Shown here one piece after another: positions 1-7,389 of a DNA stretch of 64,000 nucleotides. Each line of letters starts with the position of its first letter. Position 1 is the stretch's first letter. Source of the DNA: Cognaticolwellia beringensis (GTDB taxonomy: Bacteria; Pseudomonadota; Gammaproteobacteria; Enterobacterales; Alteromonadaceae); assembly GCF_002076895.1 (NCBI RefSeq), contig NZ_CP020465.1, positions 2,108,001-2,172,000 of the forward strand, read 5' to 3'. Both the position numbers and the translations under genes were made by a program. Below the pieces are notes generated by a model. That model worked only from the letters and a program-made list of their open reading frames with translations, was not told the DNA's origin and searched no databases.

Positions 1-60
1 TTCTTTGGTATGATGAAGACAATTTATTCAATTAGTATTACTTTCTTCAAGGTAGCATTT

Positions 61-690
61 ATGCAGTTTAAAAAATCCATCATCAGTGTCGTTGTTTTGT
101 CTTTAGCATTCGCAGGTTGTGCAAGCACCAATAAAGAAAAAGGTGCTGCTATTGGCGCTATTACCGGTGCAGTTATCGGTAAATCTACGAGTAATCATAA
201 AAATAAACGTGCGGTTTGGGGCGCTGCTATAGGTGCTCTTGCGGGTGTTGCGATTGGCGATTATATGGATAAACAAGAGCAAGAGTTTCGTGACGAATTA
301 TCGGGTTCTGGTATTGAAGTGGTGCGTGAAGGCGATAACCTACGCTTAATTATGCCGGCCAATATTACATTTGCGACCGGCCAAGCTTACATTACTTCTG
401 GCTTTTACAGCACACTGGACGATATTGCACGAGTGTTAAATAAATATGAAAAAACTTTGCTCAGTATTGAAGGTCATACCGATAGTCAAGGTGCAGCAGA
501 GTTTAATCAAAACTTATCTGAACAACGTGCCGGTAGTGTTAAGCAATACTTAACCAACCAAAACATTCTTGCTAGTCGATTACAAACCATAGGTTACGGC
601 GAGTCGCGAGCCGTCGCTGACAACGCTAGTGCTAATGGCAGGGCACTGAATCGTCGGGTTGAAATTCAAATTATTCCAAACCAAGCATAG
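61..690 (+). CDS. OmpA-family outer-membrane lipoprotein (YiaD-like)
   Basis: A 209-residue lipoprotein predicted to sit in the outer membrane and bind peptidoglycan. The N-terminus is a lipoprotein signal ending in the lipobox LAFAGC with Cys20. A Gly/Ala-rich stretch (about residues 27-70) resembles the glycine-zipper segment of YiaD/PAL-like proteins. The C-terminal OmpA domain (about 95-205) contains the peptidoglycan-binding signature around EGHTDSQG and the closing NRRVEI motif. An upstream in-frame ATG exists at position 10, but the start at 61 places the signal peptide first and has AAGGTA about eight bases before it. A strong terminator follows, so the gene is probably monocistronic. 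Family assignment is confident; a specific name is not. Confidence 0.9.
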   Translation: MQFKKSIISVVVLSLAFAGCASTNKEKGAAIGAITGAVIGKSTSNHKNKRAVWGAAIGALAGVAIGDYMDKQEQEFRDELSGSGIEVVREGDNLRLIMPANITFATGQAYITSGFYSTLDDIARVLNKYEKTLLSIEGHTDSQGAAEFNQNLSEQRAGSVKQYLTNQNILASRLQTIGYGESRAVADNASANGRALNRRVEIQIIPNQA

Positions 691-731
691 CTAAATTATT
701 AAGTTATTTCGCTGAACTAAAAGGTTGAGCC

Positions 732-762
732 AAAATACCGCGCATTGTCGCGGTATTTTTTT
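732..762 (+). terminator. Rho-independent terminator after the OmpA-like gene
   Basis: Perfect 10-bp stem AAATACCGCG / CGCGGTATTT (733-742 and 749-758) with a 6-nt loop, followed by a T-rich run. It lies about 40 bases after the OmpA-like stop. Confidence 0.85.
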
Positions 763-907
763 GGAAAAATATCGGCAAGTAAGCAAAATATTGTATCAAA
801 AAGAAAACTCAGCTAATGTCATAAATAATAAGATAACCAACAAAGGCACTAATACTCGGTCTGACAATTACCGAATTTATTTCAGCTAATTATGGGTGAA
901 AAGGATT

Positions 908-1345
908 ATGGAATTATTTGATATTAATATTGATGAAGTGATGAAAAATCTGATGCAGCTATTAATCGCGTTAGTTTTACCGTTTATGACGGCATGGGAA
1001 AGAGAAGCGAGCAGTAGATCTGCGGGCTTAAGAACCTTTCCTTTGGTGTCTATGGCAGCTTGTACCTTTACTATACTTGCAATGTCGATATTTAATGATC
1101 AAGACGCTCAATCTAAAGTTATTGCCGGCATTGTTACCGGTATTGGCTTTATCGGTGGTGGTGCCATTTTAAAAGACTCGTCGCAAGTAAGCGGGACTTC
1201 AACGGCGGCCGCTATTTGGTCTACCGGCGCTATTGGTATTGCAGTTGGCTTAGAACGTATAGAAATTGCTATCGCATTGAGTATTATGACCTTTGCAACC
1301 CTTAAAGTTATAGGTCGAGTGAAAAAAGAAGTGCCTAAAGAGTGA
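908..1345 (+). CDS. MgtC/SapB family inner-membrane protein
   Basis: A 145-residue polytopic membrane protein of the MgtC/SapB family, whose members act in Mg2+ limitation, membrane potential or acid tolerance. Visible family features are the WERE segment followed by AGLRTFPLVSM near residue 35, the Gly-rich GIVTGIGFIGGGAILK segment, and TSTAAAIWSTGAIGIAVG, giving about four membrane helices. The ATG at 908 is preferred over an in-frame GTG at 896 because AAGGA lies directly upstream of 908. It lacks the long C-terminal domain of Salmonella MgtC, so it is a SapB-like short form. Physiological role cannot be read from the sequence. Confidence 0.85.
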   Translation: MELFDINIDEVMKNLMQLLIALVLPFMTAWEREASSRSAGLRTFPLVSMAACTFTILAMSIFNDQDAQSKVIAGIVTGIGFIGGGAILKDSSQVSGTSTAAAIWSTGAIGIAVGLERIEIAIALSIMTFATLKVIGRVKKEVPKE

Positions 1346-1408
1346 TTTTAAAGAAATTATACTTATTATGTTGTTGTAAAAATAGCGCCTCCTTAACGCC
1401 ATTTTATT

Positions 1409-1576
1409 TTGTCTTTCTTAATAGCGGTAGTGCTTAAAGCATTATTGAGTATGGTCAGTTTGACAGTTCTGGTTTTTTTTCTGATGGTACCAGCAATAAT
1501 ATTGGCCTGTTTGCATATAAGGATTGCTCGGACGATATTGGCTCTTTTTTTTAAGCATCTGATAAAGCGCGGTTAA
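1409..1576 (+). CDS. Possible small membrane protein (55 aa), uncertain
   Basis: An unbroken 55-codon frame from TTG (1409) to TAA (1574-1576), with an internal ATG at 1451, in the gap between the MgtC-like gene and the GGDEF gene. Its product would be very hydrophobic in the first 37 residues with a basic tail (HIRIAR...KHLIKRG), the shape of a single-pass or hairpin membrane protein. There is no good ribosome binding site and the region is T-rich, so chance hydrophobicity is a real alternative. I do not recognise it. Confidence 0.15.
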   Translation: MSFLIAVVLKALLSMVSLTVLVFFLMVPAIILACLHIRIARTILALFFKHLIKRG

Positions 1577-1611
1577 GTCGATTAGCATTACGGTTACCTC
1601 TAGATAATTTA

Positions 1612-2238
1612 TTAACTACAAAATTGGTTACGACCATATGTTTTTGCTTGGTAAAGCTTGACGTCGGCCTGATTAATAAAGTCTTTAATGGCAAAATTTA
1701 TTTCAGCGTCGAAAGTAGGTGAATGGCATACTACACCGGCACTAATGGTGATGTTCGGATGTTTGGCATCAGCCGCGTGTGAAATATTTAACTTATTAAC
1801 ATCGTTTACTAAATTGTGGGCTATTTTTTTAGCGCCTTGTAAGTCTGTAAATGGAAGCAACACAACAAATTCTTCACCACCAAACCTAGCGACAAGGTCT
1901 GTAGTGCGCTTTTTAGTCGCCACCAAGCATTGGGCTACTAAGGTTAAGCATTCATCACCTTTTACATGACCAAATTCGTCGTTGTAATGTTTAAAGTGAT
2001 CAATATCTATCATAATTAGCGATATCTCTCCTGCTGCTCTCATGGTCATTTGCCAGTCAAGGGCTAACTGGCTATCAAAGCACCCTCTATTGGCGATTCC
2101 TGTTAAGCCATCAGTTTTTGAAACTTGCTCTAGTTCTTTAGTGTGCTTTACTAATTTTATGTGGTTTTTAACACGATTGAATAATATTTGAGGCAGGGTA
2201 TCTGAGGCAATATAGTCAATAGCACCTAAAGCTAGCAT
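1612..2238 (-). CDS. Diguanylate cyclase domain (GGDEF), separated from its receiver by an in-frame stop
   Basis: C-terminal part of what looks like a receiver-GGDEF protein. The first 30 residues (LGAIDYI...ILFNRVKNHIKL) match the last strand and helix of a receiver domain and the usual linker. A complete GGDEF domain follows: DGLTGIANRGCFD, DIDHFKHYND, and the active-site loop FGGEEF, so c-di-GMP synthesis from two GTP is chemically plausible. The ATG used here directly follows the TAA that ends the upstream open frame and is in the same frame, so this could be expressed by reinitiation, or the pair could be a nonsense-mutated pseudogene. The stretch upstream of the ATG inside the first frame has no clear Shine-Dalgarno sequence apart from GAAGAGGTG. 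Confidence 0.7.
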   Translation of the reverse strand: MLALGAIDYIASDTLPQILFNRVKNHIKLVKHTKELEQVSKTDGLTGIANRGCFDSQLALDWQMTMRAAGEISLIMIDIDHFKHYNDEFGHVKGDECLTLVAQCLVATKKRTTDLVARFGGEEFVVLLPFTDLQGAKKIAHNLVNDVNKLNISHAADAKHPNITISAGVVCHSPTFDAEINFAIKDFINQADVKLYQAKTYGRNQFCS

Positions 2239-2598
2239 TTACACCTCTTCATGTTCGCTGTAATGCTCGCTAACAAAGATCATTTGAATATGCTCCGTTG
2301 ACTTGTGCTGCTTAACAAATTTGCAAACATCCAAGCTTGTTACTTGAGCTAATTGTGTTGATGAAAGTACCATATCAACTTTGCCATTTAAAATAGCCTT
2401 TAATGCCGTTAAGCCATCTTTTGCGGTTTGTATGTGAAAGTGAGCACTAAAAATATTACGCCAATTAGCCAATTGATGTTCAAATTCATGTACAAGCAAT
2501 AAAGTTAACTGACCGTTATTTTTTGGTGCTAGTTGATTACCCATAACAGCGGACTTTATTGAGTAAATATTGTCTTGAGATAGTTTTGGTGTAGCCAT
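2239..2598 (-). CDS. Degenerate receiver domain, N-terminal half of split receiver-GGDEF protein
   Basis: A 119-residue frame with receiver-domain shape but without the phosphorylation site. The usual LIVDDE segment reads LLLVHEFEH, and the position of the phospho-accepting Asp (normally LLLD or LSD) reads VLSS. In the continuing frame the conserved Lys of the KP motif is also replaced (IASDTLP). The frame ends in HEEV then TAA, inside the domain, and the next in-frame codon is an ATG. AGGACA precedes the start. If functional it would act by protein contacts, not phosphorylation. It could equally be half of a recently broken gene. Confidence 0.6.
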   Translation of the reverse strand: MATPKLSQDNIYSIKSAVMGNQLAPKNNGQLTLLLVHEFEHQLANWRNIFSAHFHIQTAKDGLTALKAILNGKVDMVLSSTQLAQVTSLDVCKFVKQHKSTEHIQMIFVSEHYSEHEEV

Positions 2599-2711
2599 AT
2601 TGTCCTGCCAAATAATTATCTAGAGCAAAAAAGATAAATATTGAAATAATATTAAATCTGCACGCAAATACAACTAGATCAATAACTTAATTAAGTTGAT
2701 AAAAGCAAGAG

Positions 2712-2741
2712 TAAAACAAAAGCACACCTTAAGTGTGCTTT
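2712..2741 (-). terminator. Rho-independent terminator of the BON-domain gene
   Basis: Perfect 9-bp stem AAAGCACAC / GTGTGCTTT (2719-2727, 2733-2741) with a 5-nt loop. Read on the minus strand it is followed by TTTTGTTTTA and lies about 20 bases after the BON gene stop. Confidence 0.8.
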
Positions 2742-2760
2742 GAATACATTGTTGTGAAAA

Positions 2761-3324
2761 TTAATGTTTAGCAACTTTCACTTTAGTGACTTTTAATTTA
2801 TCAACAACAGATTTAACGTCAGTTGTGTTTTTAGCTATCGCAATAGCGAGTTGTTTTGCTGCATTTGAATCAACCTTACCTGATAATGTAACCACTGCTT
2901 GCTTTACGTCTACCTCAATGCCTGTGCCACTAACTTCTGATTCAAATAACAGTTTTGTTTTAACAACCGTAGCAATTTTTGAGTCAGTTAATGCTATTAA
3001 CATTTTACTGTCTTGGTGTGATTTTTCATTTATGACCGTTAATCGGTTATCGACTGAATTTACGCCTTTAAGGCTTGCAACTAACTCTTCTGCCAATGCT
3101 TTATCAACGTTACTTTCAACTTTACCTGTGAGAATGACTACGCCGTTTTTCACATCGGTATTAATATCAAAAGAATTCAAGTGTGTGTTAAATAATAAAG
3201 TACTCTCTGCTTTACCGTCTAACCATGCATCTTTTGATATATCTTTCCATGTATTCTCAGCATATGCGGCTGAACCCACTGTTAATAATGTTATTGCAAT
3301 AATCGAACGAATTGAGTTTTTCAT
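2761..3324 (-). CDS. Periplasmic protein with two BON domains (OsmY-like)
   Basis: A 187-residue exported protein. Residues 1-22 form a Sec signal peptide ending AAYA. Two BON domains follow (about 43-97 and 114-180), each with the V-LTGKVESN / V-LSGKVDSN turn typical of the OsmY family, which binds phospholipids and stabilises the envelope under osmotic or heat stress. A strong ribosome binding site, AAAGGAGAG, precedes the ATG. It is flanked by its own terminator, so it is likely transcribed alone. Assignment to the family is firm; orthology to osmY is not claimed. Confidence 0.9.
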   Translation of the reverse strand: MKNSIRSIIAITLLTVGSAAYAENTWKDISKDAWLDGKAESTLLFNTHLNSFDINTDVKNGVVILTGKVESNVDKALAEELVASLKGVNSVDNRLTVINEKSHQDSKMLIALTDSKIATVVKTKLLFESEVSGTGIEVDVKQAVVTLSGKVDSNAAKQLAIAIAKNTTDVKSVVDKLKVTKVKVAKH

Positions 3325-3742
3325 ATTACTCTCCTTTAAGTTTGGTCAAGGTTACTAAAGCTAAAGTCGTGCCAGTTAATCATCTAGTTGATTTATAATG
3401 ATATATTTTATTTTTCATAATTTTTTTGGTAAAAAAATCACCTTTTTTACAGGTTTAGTTGTAAAAAATACAGAGGGAGAAAAAGTGCTAAACGTACGTA
3501 CTAAATTATTATAAGCTTTGATAAGTGAGTTCAGGGGGACGAAAGTTTTTTCACAATTATAGCGATGGCAGGCTATATTTTAGATGAGTTAAAATGAAAG
3601 TTACTCAGGCTTTGCTCAATCAACACCCTATAGCATAGCAAGCTATTTCACTATATTATTGCGCGTTAATGAATGTATATTTTTTCACATTATTTGCTAA
3701 TAACGCCGTTATTTTCCTTAATTACCGAACGTACAATATCTT
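3325..3742. other. 418-bp intergenic region between divergent BON and greB genes
   Basis: Must contain promoters for both divergent genes. I see AT-rich DNA with poly-T stretches around 3420-3450 but no convincing operator, hairpin, repeat or open frame longer than about 15 codons. Confidence 0.5.
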
Positions 3743-4216
3743 ATGAAAACCAAATTAATTACTCGGCCGGGTTATGTTTTACTTCAAAATGAATTAAATA
3801 AACTTTGGCGAGAAGATCGCCCCGAAACTACGCGTAAAGTCTCTTGGGCTGCCAGTTTAGGTGACCGAAGTGAAAATGCTGATTATCAGTATAACAAAAA
3901 ACGCCTACGTGAAATTGACCGACGTGTGCGTTACTTGCGCAAAATACTCGAAGAGTTAAAAATTGTCGACTACGGCCCTCAACAAGAGGGCAAAGTATTT
4001 TTTGGCGCCTGGGTGAGTTTAGAAAATGACGAGAATGAAACGCTAAAATTTCGTATAGTTGGCCCCGAAGAGATATATGGTCGTAACGACTACTCCTCAA
4101 TTGATTCACCGATTTCACGCGCATGTTTAAAAAAAGAAGTTGATGACGAAGTGGTAGTGAAAACTCCCGCGGGTGAAAAAATTTGGTATGTTAATGCTAT
4201 TCAATATGAAAAATAA
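3743..4216 (+). CDS. greB: Transcription elongation factor GreB
   Basis: A 157-residue GreA/GreB-family factor that binds the RNA polymerase secondary channel and stimulates cleavage of backtracked RNA. The N-terminal coiled coil (about 1-77) has the tip motif GDRSENADYQYNKKRLREID, where the acidic tip residues coordinate the catalytic Mg2+. The C-terminal FKBP-like domain ends in the usual PAGEKIWYV. The basic, Arg-rich coil and the RPGY start favour GreB over GreA. No clear Shine-Dalgarno sequence precedes the ATG, which is unusual for the window, but the start matches the family. Confidence 0.93.
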   Translation: MKTKLITRPGYVLLQNELNKLWREDRPETTRKVSWAASLGDRSENADYQYNKKRLREIDRRVRYLRKILEELKIVDYGPQQEGKVFFGAWVSLENDENETLKFRIVGPEEIYGRNDYSSIDSPISRACLKKEVDDEVVVKTPAGEKIWYVNAIQYEK

Positions 4217-4238
4217 TCAGTAAAAAATAGTGTAATGA

Positions 4239-4278
4239 TCTAACAATCGATACTTTCAGTACAGCCGATATTGTTAGA
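4239..4278. repeat. Inverted repeat after greB
   Basis: Arms TCTAACAAT (4239-4247) and ATTGTTAGA (4270-4278) are perfect, with a 22-nt loop. It begins 22 bases after greB but lacks a clear poly-T tail, so it may be a 3' RNA end structure and not a classical terminator. Confidence 0.35.
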
Positions 4279-4368
4279 ACTATGGTCTTAATTAAGACAA
4301 AACTAAGACGAAATTAATACAAAATTAAAGTTTAGTACGTTGTTTTCCTGCGATTAAAAGGATGTTTT

Positions 4369-4956
4369 ATGTCGATGCAGAAAAAGCTTAAACAAAAAAC
4401 ACGTCAATTCATAGACTCTAAGAATATGCTAAGTGGCATTACGATTGCGTCATTTTTAGAGTCCACCATAGTGCCTATTCCTTTAGAGACGATATTAGTG
4501 CCGTTAATGCAGGCACGCCGTGAAAAAATATGGCTTATTGCATTAATGGCAACCTTGGGCTGTATTATTGGAGCTTTATTGGGTTATACGCTGGGCTATT
4601 ATTTATTTGATACCGCTGGTGAGTGGATTATTAATAGATTTTCAACCCCAGAACAATTTGAAAATGTTAAACAAAAAATGCATGACGAAGGTTTTTGGTT
4701 TGTGATCACCTTAGGCATTGTGCCGATCCCGTTTCAAATCGCTATGCTTGCCGCTGGCGCAACTAAATATTCACTGACTTTATTTTTAATAGCCTCTGCT
4801 ATTTCGCGTTCTATTCGTTATTTTGGTTTGGCGATTGTCGTGTATTACGCAGGTAACCAAGCTGAGCGGGTTATAAATAAGCATAAAACCAAAACGATAA
4901 TAGCTTTAACTTTTATAATATTGTCTATCTGGGGATTAAGCCGTTTAATCCAATGA
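4369..4956 (+). CDS. DedA/VTT-domain inner-membrane protein (YqaA-like)
   Basis: A 195-residue membrane protein of the VTT (SNARE-associated Golgi protein) superfamily, probably involved in lipid flipping or membrane homeostasis. Visible features are the FLESTIVPIPLETILVPLM segment with the E-x-x-x-P-x-P pattern near residue 30, a first helix pair with GxxxGxxxGY, and the second re-entrant segment GIVPIPFQIAMLAAG followed by SRSIRYF. AAAGGATG precedes the ATG. It is followed by a putative terminator. The substrate cannot be inferred. Confidence 0.8.
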   Translation: MSMQKKLKQKTRQFIDSKNMLSGITIASFLESTIVPIPLETILVPLMQARREKIWLIALMATLGCIIGALLGYTLGYYLFDTAGEWIINRFSTPEQFENVKQKMHDEGFWFVITLGIVPIPFQIAMLAAGATKYSLTLFLIASAISRSIRYFGLAIVVYYAGNQAERVINKHKTKTIIALTFIILSIWGLSRLIQ

Positions 4957-4979
4957 CCGAGTTTAGTCATTAAAGCGTT

Positions 4980-5013
4980 GCTATATGTAATAGATTAATG
5001 CACATAGCTTTTT
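4980..5013 (+). terminator. Putative terminator after the DedA-like gene
   Basis: Stem GCTATATG (4980-4987) pairs with CACATAGC (5001-5008) with one G-U pair, 13-nt loop, followed by five T residues. Confidence 0.45.
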
Positions 5014-5122
5014 AGCTACAGTACCTCGATATGCTCATTATTGAGCCAGTACTTGACACTATTGCTATTCTTAAATAATAGTTATTTCAGAATAGCAATA
5101 AATTGAATTACAGGGATATTGT

Positions 5123-6433
5123 ATGAGCCAACTATTCATTGATCACATTTTTGATCCAAATGACGATGCTTCAATTAGCAGCAAATTGTCTAATTTTCTT
5201 GCTCTTGTGCGTAAACATTTAGGCATGGAAGTCGCTTTTATTTCAGAATTTAGGCGTGATGAACTCGTTTTTAAAATAGTTGATAAAGACGCTACAAACA
5301 ACACGGTAAAGGTAGGTACTGCTAGCCAGATTGAAGAAACATACTGCAAAAAAATTGCTGATAATAAACTAAAACCAATCACCCACGATGCAAAAAACAA
5401 CCCCATTACTAAAGTGATGCAGGTAACTGAAGCACTGAATATAGGTTCTTATCTGGGTGTACCCATTACGCTCTCTGGAGGCGAAGTGTATGGTTCATTT
5501 TGTTGTTATAAATCGCATGCAGATAATAGCTTGAACGATAGAGACTTAGCTTTTTTAAAGCTTATTTCTGAAATATCGACCGAACTCATTGAAAAAAGGA
5601 TCCAATTCGAGTTACTACACAAAGATGCGAAAGCGGCTATTGAACATGTCATTAACAGCAATAAAATTGAGATGTATTTTCAATCCATCTTCAGTTTAAC
5701 CACTAATAAGCTTTCTGGTTTTGAATCGCAGTCACGTTTTTTTACTGAGCCATACAAAACACCCGATGTTTGGTTTAATGATGCTACCCAACTTGGTCTA
5801 GGGGAGTCATTCGAAATGCTAGCTATAGGTAGTGCGATCGAGTATATCGATAAATTTGATGAAGCTTGTTATATATCGATTAATACCTCTCCGGAACATA
5901 TACTATCAGGCGCATTAGCAAAAATGTTTGAACAAGTTGATTGTAAAAGAATAGTCCTCGAAGTCACTGAACACACACAGATAATAGATTATAACGCCGT
6001 GCGAGAAGCACTGAAGCCGCTGTGCGATAGAGGTATGCGTTTGGCTATTGATGATGCAGGAGCAGGTTTTTCATCATTCAAACATATATTGGAACTTGAA
6101 GCGGACATCATTAAGCTTGATATCAGCCTAACTCAAAATATCAATAAAGAGCGCAGTAAATACCTATTAGCTAAGGCCTTATGCGGTTTTGCTAAAGCAA
6201 TTAATTGCATTATTCTTGCTGAAGGTATAGAAACACAGGAAGAACTTGATACATTAAGAAAGCTTGGCGTTGATAAGGTTCAAGGCTACCTTATTGGGCG
6301 TCCAGCTCCTTTTGCTGAAGCTATAAAATATCAAACATCTACACTATCGTCCTCAAAAGAAAATAAAATAACCGGGACAGTGAACTCAGGCCACTTAGAT
6401 AAGTTCGAAGTAAAAATGACGTCAGTGCAATAA
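5123..6433 (+). CDS. GAF-EAL protein, probable c-di-GMP phosphodiesterase
   Basis: A 436-residue cytoplasmic protein. A GAF sensor domain occupies about 15-160 (GSYLGVPI, GEVYGSFCCY). An EAL domain covers about 180-410. The signature EAL triplet reads ESQ (GFESQSRF), but its Glu is kept, as are the other metal and catalytic positions: INTSPEH, LEVTEH, IDDAGAG, IIKLD, AEGIET and the closing GYLIGRPAP. Activity on c-di-GMP to pGpG is therefore likely although the variant triplet makes it less certain. AGGGA precedes the start. No GGDEF domain is attached. Confidence 0.85.
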   Translation: MSQLFIDHIFDPNDDASISSKLSNFLALVRKHLGMEVAFISEFRRDELVFKIVDKDATNNTVKVGTASQIEETYCKKIADNKLKPITHDAKNNPITKVMQVTEALNIGSYLGVPITLSGGEVYGSFCCYKSHADNSLNDRDLAFLKLISEISTELIEKRIQFELLHKDAKAAIEHVINSNKIEMYFQSIFSLTTNKLSGFESQSRFFTEPYKTPDVWFNDATQLGLGESFEMLAIGSAIEYIDKFDEACYISINTSPEHILSGALAKMFEQVDCKRIVLEVTEHTQIIDYNAVREALKPLCDRGMRLAIDDAGAGFSSFKHILELEADIIKLDISLTQNINKERSKYLLAKALCGFAKAINCIILAEGIETQEELDTLRKLGVDKVQGYLIGRPAPFAEAIKYQTSTLSSSKENKITGTVNSGHLDKFEVKMTSVQ

Positions 6434-6555
6434 TGTAAAAATCAGTGTTAAGCGCTTCATTAGGCTATATTTTTTACAAGTTATTAAGTGTAATTACATA
6501 GTAAAGGTGCTTATAGCTTGATATAAATAGATCTTTAAATAAGGGTACCTTGAAA

Positions 6556-7233
6556 ATGATGTCATTATCCGCAGAACAATGCCGTGTTATTGGCGTGATG
6601 CTAGAAAAAGAAAGCACCACACCCGAACAATATCCGCTTTCATTAAACGCCATTACGGCAGGCTGCAATCAAAAAAGTAACCGTGAACCTGTGATGTCGC
6701 TTACAGAAAATGATCTGCAAAATGTTGTCGATGAACTGGTGCAAATGAATCAGTTAATGGTCGATCACAAAGCTTCCAGTCGAGTAAATAAATATTTTCA
6801 TCGCTTTTGTAATACTGAATTTGGCAACTTACAATTTACACCTCAACAAAGAGCCATTATTTGTGTTTTATTCCTAAGAGGGCCGCAAACCCCGGGAGAA
6901 TTAAGAACGCGAACCAATCGTCTTGCTGACTTTACAGATGTCAGTGAAGTTGAAATGGCCTTGACTCAATTACAAAACTTAAATAACCAAACACTGGTTA
7001 AAAAACTCGAACGAGAGCCAGGTAAACGTGAATCTCGCTATGTGCATTTATTCTCAGTGGTTGATGAAAGTTATTTAGCACCATCGAGCGTTACCCTCAG
7101 TGAGTGTGAAACACAGGGCACCCCCTTAGAGAGTAATAATCAACTAGCCCAGCGAGTTACAGAACTAGAGCAACAGGTAGCTTCATTAATTGAGCAAGTG
7201 AGATGTTTAAGTGCACGGCTCGAAGATAAGTGA
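6556..7233 (+). CDS. YceH family protein (DUF480)
   Basis: A protein of about 225 residues with the YceH/DUF480 winged-helix fold in two copies. The diagnostic N-terminus LEKESTTPEQYPLSLNA followed by NQKSNREPVM is present, as is the second repeat RGPQTPGELRTRTNRLADF. The C-terminus has a leucine-rich coil (about 195-225). The frame opens at a TTG at 6550, but ATG codons at 6556 and 6559 fit better with AAGGG at 6542-6545. Molecular function of the family is not established. Confidence 0.88.
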   Translation: MMSLSAEQCRVIGVMLEKESTTPEQYPLSLNAITAGCNQKSNREPVMSLTENDLQNVVDELVQMNQLMVDHKASSRVNKYFHRFCNTEFGNLQFTPQQRAIICVLFLRGPQTPGELRTRTNRLADFTDVSEVEMALTQLQNLNNQTLVKKLEREPGKRESRYVHLFSVVDESYLAPSSVTLSECETQGTPLESNNQLAQRVTELEQQVASLIEQVRCLSARLEDK

Positions 7234-7289
7234 TCTGTACCTGCATTTATTTGAGAGCCACTATTAAATGATATTCCAAGAAAGCCTCA

Positions 7290-7379
7290 CTAAAGATTTA
7301 TACCTTGTAGTGTGGCATAGGTAGCGACATTATAAGCCACAAGTATGATTAATGCGGTTAAATGTAAAATTAACAGCAT
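7290..7379 (-). CDS. Possible 29-residue membrane peptide downstream of the aspartyl protease gene
   Basis: A short minus-strand frame, ATG at 7379 to TAG at 7290, starting 10 nt after the stop of the protease gene. The product would be one hydrophobic helix (starting MLLILHLTALIILVAYN) with a polar tail. Position and composition suit a small membrane protein in the same operon, but the ribosome binding site is weak and a frame this short can arise by chance. Confidence 0.22.
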   Translation of the reverse strand: MLLILHLTALIILVAYNVATYATLQGINL

Positions 7380-7389
7380 AATTAGCTTG

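Noticed and set aside
2786..3358. 190-codon plus-strand frame opposite the BON gene
   Set aside because: The minus strand has a signal peptide, two BON domains, a strong ribosome binding site and a terminator; the plus frame is a shadow.
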